A DNA stretch of 6,762 nucleotides from Gemmatimonadales bacterium (GTDB taxonomy: Bacteria > Gemmatimonadota > Gemmatimonadetes > Gemmatimonadales > GWC2-71-9): NCBI GenBank assembly GCA_030597435.1, contig JAUVRV010000146.1, forward strand, positions 1 to 6,762, read 5' to 3'. The notes under the pieces are model-generated. The model was not told the DNA's origin, searched no databases, and worked only from the letters and a program-made list of their open reading frames with translations. The number at the start of each line of letters is the position of its first letter. The stretch's first letter is position 1. The translations under genes and the position numbers were made by a program. Of the stretch, positions 1 through 6,523 are shown piece after piece.

Positions 1-119
1 AGTAGTAGGGTGGTGGCGCAGGAGGGGCAGATGAAGCCTCAAGCCCATGAGAGGCCCTCTCTACTTCCCTCTGAGACCTGGCAGGTATCCCCACATGGTC
101 TCATCTTTCGAGCTTGTTA

Positions 120-136
120 CGAGTGCGTGCCACTCG
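120..136. repeat. Short inverted repeat in the protease leader
   Basis: CGAGTG at 120-125 is followed by a 5-base spacer and its perfect reverse complement CACTCG at 131-136. It lies 55 bases before the protease ATG and overlaps no convincing gene. It could be an operator half-site pair or a small hairpin in the 5' untranslated RNA. A 6-base inverted repeat of this kind is not rare by chance, so only its existence is firm and its role is a guess. Confidence 0.3.
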
Positions 137-179
137 CAAGCCAAAACCTACGCATTCAAACGTCACGCGATTTACATCT

Positions 180-187
180 GAGGAGAG
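180..187 (+). promoter_or_regulatory. Ribosome binding site of the protease gene
   Basis: The purine run GAGGAGAG contains the Shine-Dalgarno core AGGAG (181-185) with six bases between it and the ATG at 192. It decides the start: the same frame stays open back to a TTG at 114, but that start has no comparable site and would put 26 mostly polar and basic residues ahead of the signal peptide. Confidence 0.8.
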
Positions 188-191
188 TGTC

Positions 192-2774
192 ATGATTGGA
201 ACCAGGACTCGCTTCACATCGAGCCATATCCGGTCACGCTTGGTTGCCAAGCTGATGACCGTGATTGTCACGCTATCGCTGGCCGCCCTTGCGAGCCCGG
301 CCACGGGCATCGCCCAGGGTAGCCGCGGCCAATCGCAGGACTCACTGCCATCGATCGCCGAGAAGACCTCCGGCATGGAGCGAATCGCCGGGTTCTTCCC
401 GCTCTATTGGGATGCCGACGCCGGACAGCTGTGGATGGAGATAGACCGGATGGACACCGAGGTCCTGCACATCACCGGGACAGGTGCGGGGCTCGGCTCC
501 AATGATATCGGCATCGACCGAGGGCAACTCGCGGGCTCGCGCATCGTGAAGTTCGAGCGAGTCGGCCGCAAGATCTTCATGGTGCAACCCAACTACCGCT
601 TCCGTTCCAGTAGCGAAAACCCTGCCGAAGTGCGGGCCGTGACCGACGCCTTCGCCCGATCGATCCTGTGGGACTTCGCGGTAGCGGCGGAGACCGACGG
701 GCGAGTGTTGGTTGACATGAACGGGTTCCTGCTGCGCGATGCAACCGGCCTAACGCAACGCCTGCGACCGGGAACCTACCGATTCGACGCGGGGCGCAGT
801 TCGATCTACATGCCCATGACCAAGGGATTTCCCAAGAACACCGAGATGGAAGCGGAACTTACATTCACTCGCCAGCCGGGCGGTGGTGGTGGTGGTGGTG
901 GGTTTGGCGGAGGCGCGTTGGAGGGGGTGGGAAGCGTGGCAGCCTCGGGGGAGGCAGCCAGCCTACGCGTTCATCAGTCCTTTGTTGAGCTACCGGATGA
1001 CGATTACGAACCGCGTCCGTTCGACCCGCGTTCCGGTTACGGGGCAACAACATACCAGGACTACTCCGTGCCGCTCGGTGTGCCGCTGACCAAGCGGTTC
1101 ATCAGGAGACATCGGTTGCAGAAGGTGGATCCGTCGGCGGCAGTCAGCGATCCTGTCGAGCCCATAGTTTACTACCTGGATCCCGGCGTGCCCGAACCGA
1201 TCCGCTCGGCACTGCTCGAGGGAGCGGGATGGTGGAACCAGGCGTTTGAGGCGGCGGGCTATCGCGACGCCTTCCGGGTCGAGATCAGGCCGGACAGCAT
1301 CAGCCCCTTGGATGTCCGTTATAACGTGATCAACTGGGCGCACCGCTCCACCAGAGGTTGGAGCTATGGCGGGTCGGTCACGGACCCCCGAACCGGCGAG
1401 ATCATCAAGGGCTCGGTCACGCTGGGTTCGCTGCGCATCCGGCAGGATTACATGATAGCAGAGGGTCTGCTGGCTCCCTACGAGAACGGTGACGAGACAC
1501 CGCCCGAACTAGCCGAGTGGGCACTGGCACGCATTCGCCAGCTCGGCGCCCATGAGGTGGGACACACGATCGGCCTGGGTCACAACTACTACGACAGCGA
1601 GGTGGGTCGGATATCCGTGATGGATTACCCTCACCCGCTGATCACACTGAACAGTGACGGGTCATTCGACTTCTCCGCCGTCTACGACGTCGGCATGGGC
1701 GAGTGGGACATAGTCACAATCGCATACGGCTATCAGGACTTCCCGGCGGGCACCAACGAGGCGGCAGAACTCCAGGCCATTATCGATGAAGCCTGGGATC
1801 AAGACGTCCTGTACCTCTCCAATCAGGACATGTCTGCCCACCCGCGTGTTGACCAATGGTCCAACGGAACCGACGCAGCCGCCGAGCTGAACCGAATGAT
1901 GGAGGTGAGGAGTGTGGCGTTGTCACGGTTCGGTGAGAACGTCATCAAGCGAGGCATGCCGCTCGCCACTATGGAGGAGGTGCTGGTTCCTCTCTACATG
2001 CATCACCGCTTTCAGGTAACGGCGGCCGCATCTGCGCTGGGGGGCATCTACTACATCTATGCCATGCGGGGCGACGGCCGTGTTCCGGTACGACCCGTTC
2101 CGGCCAACGAGCAACAGGCCGCTCTCGACGCACTCTTGGGCACACTCGATCCGTCGGTACTGGTGCTGCCTTCATCCGTACTGGAGATGCTACCACCGCG
2201 TCCTTCGGGCTACGGTCGCACCCGGGAGCTGTTTCCACGCTACACCGGATCCATGTTCGACGCGATAACGCCAGCCGTCGTGTCGGCAGATCATACGGTC
2301 TCCAGTATTCTCCAAGCGCAGCGGGCCGCCCGAATGGTCGAACAGCATGCACTCGATCCCACACTACCGGGCCTGGACGCCATAATCGACGCGCTCGTTG
2401 CCACGACGTTCGACGTCACTCCTCAGAACTCGTACGAGGCCGAGGTAAGCCGATCGGTTCAGCGCGTGGTCGTGGATCAACTGATGGCATTGGCGGGTGG
2501 CGCCGCGATGCCCCAGGTCAGAGCGATCGCATCGGCACAGCTCGAGCGGATGCGACTGATGTTCGCCGGCTCAACCGGCGATGTCGGTCCGGAAGCAGCT
2601 CACCGGGCACTGCTGGCCCGAGACATCACCCGGTTCCTCGAGCGGCCCGCCGGTGAGTTCAGCCAACCCTCGACCATGACCGCACCGCCGGGTGCTCCCA
2701 TCGGCGATCCCGCACTCGAGTGGCTCGGCAAGTTGGATCCAGGGTGTTGGTGGTTGGACGGATGGTGGCGGTAG
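192..2774 (+). CDS. Secreted zinc-dependent metalloprotease (DUF5118/DUF5117/DUF4953 type)
   Basis: This gene encodes an exported metallopeptidase of 860 residues; its substrate is unknown. The N-terminus has several arginines, then a hydrophobic core at about residues 21-34 and small residues suited to signal peptidase I (after Ala34 or Ala41), so export by Sec is expected. No lipobox is seen. Residues from about 57 to 88 resemble DUF5118, about 89 to 225 DUF5117, and about 305 to the mid-600s the catalytic DUF4953 region. The zinc site HEVGHTIGLGH covers residues 454-464, with His454, His458 and His464 as ligands and Glu455 as the catalytic base. SVMDY at 475-479 looks like the Met-turn of metzincin-like enzymes. 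Residues 230-237 are eight consecutive glycines joining the N-terminal part to the catalytic part. The length is typical of the family and all zinc-site residues are intact, so it is probably active. The C-terminus is oddly tryptophan-rich (CWWLDGWWR). It stands alone on the + strand and converges on the tRNA and kinase genes. Confidence 0.9.
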   Translation: MIGTRTRFTSSHIRSRLVAKLMTVIVTLSLAALASPATGIAQGSRGQSQDSLPSIAEKTSGMERIAGFFPLYWDADAGQLWMEIDRMDTEVLHITGTGAGLGSNDIGIDRGQLAGSRIVKFERVGRKIFMVQPNYRFRSSSENPAEVRAVTDAFARSILWDFAVAAETDGRVLVDMNGFLLRDATGLTQRLRPGTYRFDAGRSSIYMPMTKGFPKNTEMEAELTFTRQPGGGGGGGGFGGGALEGVGSVAASGEAASLRVHQSFVELPDDDYEPRPFDPRSGYGATTYQDYSVPLGVPLTKRFIRRHRLQKVDPSAAVSDPVEPIVYYLDPGVPEPIRSALLEGAGWWNQAFEAAGYRDAFRVEIRPDSISPLDVRYNVINWAHRSTRGWSYGGSVTDPRTGEIIKGSVTLGSLRIRQDYMIAEGLLAPYENGDETPPELAEWALARIRQLGAHEVGHTIGLGHNYYDSEVGRISVMDYPHPLITLNSDGSFDFSAVYDVGMGEWDIVTIAYGYQDFPAGTNEAAELQAIIDEAWDQDVLYLSNQDMSAHPRVDQWSNGTDAAAELNRMMEVRSVALSRFGENVIKRGMPLATMEEVLVPLYMHHRFQVTAAASALGGIYYIYAMRGDGRVPVRPVPANEQQAALDALLGTLDPSVLVLPSSVLEMLPPRPSGYGRTRELFPRYTGSMFDAITPAVVSADHTVSSILQAQRAARMVEQHALDPTLPGLDAIIDALVATTFDVTPQNSYEAEVSRSVQRVVVDQLMALAGGAAMPQVRAIASAQLERMRLMFAGSTGDVGPEAAHRALLARDITRFLERPAGEFSQPSTMTAPPGAPIGDPALEWLGKLDPGCWWLDGWWR
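882..899 (+). repeat. (GGT)6 trinucleotide repeat encoding polyglycine
   Basis: Six perfect GGT codons, flanked by GGC before and GGG after, encode the eight-glycine run of the metalloprotease between its DUF5117-like part and the catalytic region. More glycines follow a phenylalanine (FGGGA). Because the unit is three bases, slippage would change linker length without breaking the frame. Glycine runs at this place are, from my memory of the family, a common feature of these proteases. Confidence 0.85.
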
Positions 2775-2777
2775 AGC

Positions 2778-2804
2778 CTGCCCCTTCTGCCCCCACTGCC
2801 CCCT
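2778..2804 (+). repeat. Three tandem 9-base repeats, consensus CTGCCCCYW-like
   Basis: The units CTGCCCCTT (2778-2786), CTGCCCCCA (2787-2795) and CTGCCCCCT (2796-2804) follow one another without gaps, starting four bases after the protease stop codon. The second and third units form most of the left arm of the hairpin at 2784-2834. Confidence 0.7.
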
Positions 2805-2834
2805 CTCACGGGGGGACAGTGGGGAGGGCGGAAG
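2784..2834. terminator. GC-rich hairpin between convergent genes; possible bidirectional terminator without a T-tract
   Basis: The left arm 2784-2803 pairs with the right arm 2810-2834 around a loop of about six bases. Paired blocks are CCCCC (2799-2803) with the G run at 2810-2815, CCCCACTG (2791-2798) with CAGTGGGG (2817-2824), and CTTCTGC (2784-2790) with GCGGAAG (2828-2834) through one G-T pair. Small bulges lie at 2816 and 2825-2827. It sits 9 bases after the protease stop and 3 bases beyond the 3' end of the tRNA, so it could end transcription from both sides. Neither strand has a T-run after the stem, so it is not a standard intrinsic terminator. It might instead be a REP-like element or an RNA-protecting structure. 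Confidence 0.4.
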
Positions 2835-2836
2835 AG

Positions 2837-2908
2837 AGGCGCCGGGCAGATTCGAACTGCCGAATAGAGGTTTTGCAGACCTCCGCCTTACCACTTGGCT
2901 ACGGCGCC
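2837..2908 (-). tRNA. tRNA-Cys (anticodon GCA)
   Basis: The - strand reads as a complete 72-base cloverleaf. The acceptor stem is GGCGCCG (2908-2902) with CGGCGCC (2844-2838). The D arm GCC/GGC has a loop containing GTGGTAA. The anticodon stem GAGGT/ACCTC encloses the loop CTGCAAA, with anticodon GCA read from 2876-2874. The variable loop is five bases, and the T arm GGCAG/CTGCC has the loop TTCGAAT. The discriminator base is U (A on the + strand at 2837), as expected for cysteine tRNA recognition by CysRS. CCA is not encoded and must be added by the CCA-adding enzyme. The gene begins 36 bases after the kinase stop codon on the same strand, with no obvious terminator or promoter between them. 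Confidence 0.97.
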
Positions 2909-2944
2909 TAGGGATGGTAAAACTCGCCAGCTGGCGGTGTTTCC

Positions 2945-5659
2945 TCAAGGCACGGATATGGAATCTCCCGACACCATCTCGCTGTCTAGCACCTCTCTGA
3001 TCTTCGATAGCAGCGCCGCCACGGTCCACGGCTTGTGGATGAACGGTAGGGCCGGATCGATCGCCCCGGTCTGGCGCAAGTCTCGATCTGTGTAGCCACT
3101 CGTGAACAGGATCTTTGGCTGACCGCCACTCTGGAGTAGCGCCTCGTAGAACTTCGCCCCACCCAATCGCGGCATCACGACATCGGATATCACCAAGTCG
3201 ATATCGTCCCGGTGGTCCGGGTAGAGCTTGAGCGCTTCCACACCGTCCGCAGCCAGCAGAACCTTGTACCCATGCTTCTCCAATATGCGCATGGTAGCCC
3301 TCCGGATCGGTTCCTCGTCCTCCACTACCAGGATCGTCTCAGATCCGCCACTCATGCTTCCGGGAGGTGTAGGTCGTGCGACACCGACCGCACCTTCCTC
3401 AAGCAGCGGCAGGTGCGGCAGGTATAGATTCACAACAGTCCCCTTGCCCTTCTCGCTATACACGTCCACGACTCCACCGTGCTGCTTCACCAAACCATAG
3501 ACCATCGACAAACCGAGTCCAGTACCCAGGTCAGGCGGCTTCGTCGTAAAGAACGGCTCAAAGACCCTTTCCCTCGTCTCCTCGTCCATACCGATCCCGG
3601 AATCGCTCACCGAGATGCACACGTAGTCGCCCGGAGTGGTCCAGGGGTGGGTCGCACAATACTCTTCATCCAATTCCCGAGGATGAACCGATATGCTGAG
3701 CTTGCCTCCGTCAACCATCGCATCTCTTGCATTGGTCACGAGGTTGAGGAGAATCTGTTCCAGAGCACCAGTGTCGGCCCGTACGGTTCCGGACTTGGGA
3801 TCTGTTATGAGGTGTATCTCGATGGACTCGGGAACGACACGCCGCAGCATCACCGAGAGGTCGGCTACCATTCTCACCACATCCACCGGCTGTATTTCCA
3901 GGTGACTCCGGCGGCTGAACCCCAGCAGTTTTTTGATCAGCACAGTGCCTCTTCGTACTGCGGCCTGGGTATCTTCGACGTCCTGCCTCAACTCTGCCTC
4001 GTGTTCTGCTAGCGAGCCACTCATCAACTCCAAGTTGGTGGTTACCACGGTCAACATGTTGTTTAGGTCGTGTGCGATACCGCCAGTGAGTTCGCCGACG
4101 GCTTGCATCTTCTGCGCCTGCCGCAGCTCTGCCTCCAACACCCTCCTCTCAGTGATGTTCTCAGCAAATATCTCGAGCCCATCGATATCACCGGAGTCGT
4201 CAAAGACCGGGTGACCACTCAGTCGCACAAGAATCCGATCACCGTCACGCTTGTACCACTCTACTTCCATACCTTCAATTCGTTGGCCCCTGCGCGCCAG
4301 GTCTACCAAACGCTCCCGGTCGGCCGGGTTCCAATGTTGGACCCCGGCACGGTCTGCAACCAGTAGTTCGGACTCCGTTTCATAACCCAGCATGTGGGTC
4401 AGCGCAGGATTCACTGTGACAAACCTGCCGTCCAACGTTGACCGGTAAATCCCGTAGGTGGCGCGTTCAATCAGCTCTCGGTACTTGGCTTCTGACCGGC
4501 GTAGTTCTTGTTCGGCACGGGTCCGATCCGTGATGTCTCGGGCAACCGCAAAGAGGCCAACAACCCGGCTGCACTCGTCGCGATAGACCCCTTTGGTCGA
4601 GAGGTAGGTTCGCGTGATTCCCTGCGAACTCAGCTCCTCTTCAAACGTCTTGGTTTCACCTGCCGCCATGATCTCGTGGTCGGATTCCGTTATCTGCTTG
4701 GCAACATCCGGTGGGAACAGTTCCGCATCAGTTTTTCCCACGATCTCGGCAGCCGGCTTGCCCACTAGCTGCGCCGCCACCGAGTTGAGTAGCAGGTAGC
4801 GTCCCTCGCGGTCCTTCACGAACACGGCGTCCGTCGTACCGCCCACCACGGCGTGAAGCAGGTTGAGGCTGCGACGTACGGCTTCTTCCGCTCTTCGGCG
4901 CTCGGTGATGTCCTCGACCATAACGATGCCATAGAGCGGAGCACCATCTTCACCGCGTACCACCGAGGCAGTCTGGTTACCCCACATGACGCTGCCATCT
5001 TTTGTGAGATAGCGCTTTTCTACCTGGTGGCAGGGAAGGTCACCCTTGAGTGACTGGGAGAGCTGGTCGTCGGCATCCAGATCATCGGGGTGCGTCACCG
5101 ACGAAAAGGACTGCCCCAGGAGTTCCTCTCGTGTGTACCCCAAGGTGCTGCAGAACGCATTGTTGACACCGACTAGCGTGAAATCCGTCCCGACCAGAGC
5201 CATGCCCAGCGTTCCCTCTTCAAACACCCGACGGAACCGTTGTTCGCTCTCGCGTAGCGCCTGCTCTGAATACTTTCTTTCTTGTGCGTAGCGTAGCGCC
5301 CTGACCAACCCGTTGGCGTCGACGTGTACTTTGATCAAACAGTCCTGCGCACCCTCTCTCATGGCGCGAGCAGCGGTTTCTTCATCGACCTGCTCTGCCA
5401 TAACGACGACAGGAACCTGCGGCGCGCATTCTCGGATCGCGGCCAGTGCGTCCAGGCCATCGCGGCTCAGATCTGCAAGCCCCAGGATCGCCAGGTCGAT
5501 TCCATTGCCGCGCAGCCGCTCCAATCCGGCCTCGATGTTATCGACCCACTCAACCGCAAACCTGTCACCGCCACCGGATTCAATCAGCCCACACAGCTCA
5601 CGTGCATCGTCAGCGTCGGCCTCGACGAGGAGAATCCTGGTCTCAACCTGGCGTATCAT
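2945..5659 (-). CDS. Hybrid sensor histidine kinase: pseudo-receiver, three PAS, HisKA, HATPase, receiver
   Basis: This is a 904-residue cytoplasmic hybrid kinase with no signal peptide or membrane segment. In order it has a receiver-like domain (about 8-125), PAS1 (about 139-255), PAS2 (about 265-380), PAS3 (about 389-506), HisKA (about 515-585), HATPase (about 625-748) and a C-terminal receiver (about 774-893). Each PAS ends in a DIT or NIT motif followed by a charged helical linker. The H-box GIAHDLNN places the phosphorylated histidine at His530. The N-box is NLVTNARDA (639-647), the G1 box DSGIGMD (686-692), the F-box FEPFFTTK (700-707) and the G2 box GTGLGLS (712-718). The C-terminal receiver is intact: Glu780/Asp781, phosphoacceptor Asp826, Thr853 and Lys876. 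The N-terminal receiver has Gly60 in place of the phosphoacceptor Asp and looks inactive. The expected chemistry is ATP-dependent phosphorylation of His530, transfer to Asp826, then onward to an unknown partner. No Cys-containing LOV motif is seen in the PAS domains, so the signal is unknown. The ATG at 5659 is the only plausible start, though no Shine-Dalgarno sequence precedes it. Confidence 0.95.
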   Translation of the reverse strand: MIRQVETRILLVEADADDARELCGLIESGGGDRFAVEWVDNIEAGLERLRGNGIDLAILGLADLSRDGLDALAAIRECAPQVPVVVMAEQVDEETAARAMREGAQDCLIKVHVDANGLVRALRYAQERKYSEQALRESEQRFRRVFEEGTLGMALVGTDFTLVGVNNAFCSTLGYTREELLGQSFSSVTHPDDLDADDQLSQSLKGDLPCHQVEKRYLTKDGSVMWGNQTASVVRGEDGAPLYGIVMVEDITERRRAEEAVRRSLNLLHAVVGGTTDAVFVKDREGRYLLLNSVAAQLVGKPAAEIVGKTDAELFPPDVAKQITESDHEIMAAGETKTFEEELSSQGITRTYLSTKGVYRDECSRVVGLFAVARDITDRTRAEQELRRSEAKYRELIERATYGIYRSTLDGRFVTVNPALTHMLGYETESELLVADRAGVQHWNPADRERLVDLARRGQRIEGMEVEWYKRDGDRILVRLSGHPVFDDSGDIDGLEIFAENITERRVLEAELRQAQKMQAVGELTGGIAHDLNNMLTVVTTNLELMSGSLAEHEAELRQDVEDTQAAVRRGTVLIKKLLGFSRRSHLEIQPVDVVRMVADLSVMLRRVVPESIEIHLITDPKSGTVRADTGALEQILLNLVTNARDAMVDGGKLSISVHPRELDEEYCATHPWTTPGDYVCISVSDSGIGMDEETRERVFEPFFTTKPPDLGTGLGLSMVYGLVKQHGGVVDVYSEKGKGTVVNLYLPHLPLLEEGAVGVARPTPPGSMSGGSETILVVEDEEPIRRATMRILEKHGYKVLLAADGVEALKLYPDHRDDIDLVISDVVMPRLGGAKFYEALLQSGGQPKILFTSGYTDRDLRQTGAIDPALPFIHKPWTVAALLSKIREVLDSEMVSGDSISVP

Positions 5660-5912
5660 ATCTGAGGAGCGGACGGATGCATGAATGATCTTTGAGCGGA
5701 TGGTTTCAGTGACACACGTACGGACTTCGACGGCCCTATACAGATAAGATGTTTAACGCTTTGCTATGTGGCAAGGAAGATGGAGGACACTACATTGAAT
5801 TGTGAAGAATGAACTGAGTGCCGCAGAGAGGTTGCAGGTAGCAACTAGTGCGGGTGTGCTATGGCGGTGATTTCTCGGGACCGTGCGGATGATTCCTCGA
5901 GAGACCTCTACG
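5660..5912 (-). promoter_or_regulatory. 253-base gap upstream of the kinase gene, probably carrying its promoter
   Basis: No coding sequence is supported here. The part at about 5735-5820 is clearly richer in A and T than its surroundings, as expected for a promoter region. On the - strand a TATAGG (5740-5735) resembles a -10 element, but I see no well-spaced -35 box, so no exact promoter is called. GTTGC-AGGTA-GCAAC at 5831-5845 is a 5-base inverted repeat with no T-run after it on either strand. The gap is too long for tight coupling between the receiver gene upstream and the kinase gene. Confidence 0.3.
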
Positions 5913-6338
5913 CTAGACGGACTCGCGGGCCGTGTCCTTTCCGCTAGCCAGCTCCTCCACTACTTCAGCCACTCTGGGGAACTCGGTTGTCTTGTCAAAG
6001 AAGTAACGGGCTCCCAACTGCATACATCTCTGACGGTAGGCCACGTAGGGATAGTTAGTCAGCACTATGATGATCGGCATATAGCTGTCGCACTTGAGAT
6101 CCTCCAGCAAGCCGATACCGCTGCGGTTTTCCATCCTCACGTCGAGGATCACAACATCCGGCTGCACCGCTCTAATCAGGTCCAAGCCCTCGACAGCGTC
6201 AGAGGCTTCACCAGCGAGCTTGACGCCCTTGATCTGCATCAACATGCTGACCAAACGCCGGCGGATTACCGCCGAGTCGTCGATTACCGCGAGCGTAACG
6301 GATCTGCTCGCACTGGAGTTCGATTCAGATGTATTCAT
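5913..6338 (-). CDS. Stand-alone CheY-like response regulator (single receiver domain)
   Basis: This 141-residue protein is essentially one receiver domain (about residues 13-131) with a short Ser/Asn-rich N-terminus and no output domain. The phospho-site is complete: acidic pair Asp20/Asp21, phosphoacceptor Asp66 in VILDVRM, Thr94 in VLTNYP and Lys116 in FFDKTTEF. The TNYPY and FFDKTTEF signatures recall the single-domain receivers often found beside NarL-type regulators and hybrid kinases. It probably acts as a phosphate shuttle, sink or protein-binding switch rather than as a transcription factor. It lies between the LuxR-type regulator gene and the hybrid kinase gene, all on the - strand, and is a natural candidate to take phosphate from that kinase. 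The ATG at 6338 is preferred. The frame stays open to a TTG at 6386, but the extra 16 residues add nothing receiver-like and neither start has a strong Shine-Dalgarno sequence. Confidence 0.9.
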   Translation of the reverse strand: MNTSESNSSASRSVTLAVIDDSAVIRRRLVSMLMQIKGVKLAGEASDAVEGLDLIRAVQPDVVILDVRMENRSGIGLLEDLKCDSYMPIIIVLTNYPYVAYRQRCMQLGARYFFDKTTEFPRVAEVVEELASGKDTARESV

Positions 6339-6431
6339 CTCAGTTGCACCCAATGGATCAACGGTTGTGCGAATGTGAACCCTCAACGTAGTCGCGGAAA
6401 ACTCTGGTGGTATCGGCAGGTTGCGGTGCCA

Positions 6432-6482
6432 CGGGTAGGATCGTCGCGCAGGCGCATGTAGGACGGAGGACTACAGGTAGGA
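6432..6482. repeat. Three short direct repeats ending in GTAGGA upstream of the receiver gene
   Basis: CGGGTAGGA (6432-6440), CATGTAGGA (6455-6463) and CAGGTAGGA (6474-6482) share C-N-N-GTAGGA, with start-to-start spacings of 23 and 19 bases, close to two helical turns. They lie in the 185-base gap (6339-6523) between the LuxR-type gene and the receiver gene, about 95-145 bases before the receiver ATG. They could be binding sites for a regulator. The role is inferred only from repetition and position. Confidence 0.4.
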
Positions 6483-6523
6483 TTTGATGGATACGGCTCG
6501 AGACGCTGGAGATTGGGTACTGA

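Noticed and set aside
49..61. Pseudo-palindrome GAGAGG-C-CCTCTC as an operator.
   Set aside because: It has low complexity (purine run opposite pyrimidine run), no repeat partner and no known match, so it is probably chance.
114..191. Extended TTG start for the protease, adding 26 residues.
   Set aside because: It lacks a good Shine-Dalgarno site and would bury the signal peptide behind a polar, basic extension. The ATG at 192 has an ideal site.
1..195. An open + strand frame from the window edge to a TGA that overlaps the protease ATG (ATGA at 192-195), suggesting the end of an upstream coupled gene.
   Set aside because: The 61-codon frame shows no recognisable domain and no coding-like codon bias for a high-GC genome. 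A real leader with its own ribosome binding site explains the stretch better.
2571..3029. 152-codon open frame on the - strand running across the tRNA-Cys gene and both neighbours.
   Set aside because: It reads through a clear tRNA and overlaps the ends of two well-supported genes, so it is an accidental frame.
3479..4012. 177-codon open frame on the + strand, antisense to the kinase gene.
   Set aside because: It lies wholly inside the HisKA/HATPase coding region on the opposite strand and has no recognisable domain. Long antisense frames are common opposite GC-rich genes.
5831..5845. Inverted repeat GTTGC-AGGTA-GCAAC as a terminator for the receiver gene.
   Set aside because: The stem is only five pairs and no T-run follows on either strand. 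It also lies well beyond the receiver stop.
5883..6461. 192-codon open frame on the + strand covering the receiver gene.
   Set aside because: The opposite strand encodes a receiver domain with every catalytic residue, and the + strand product resembles no known family.
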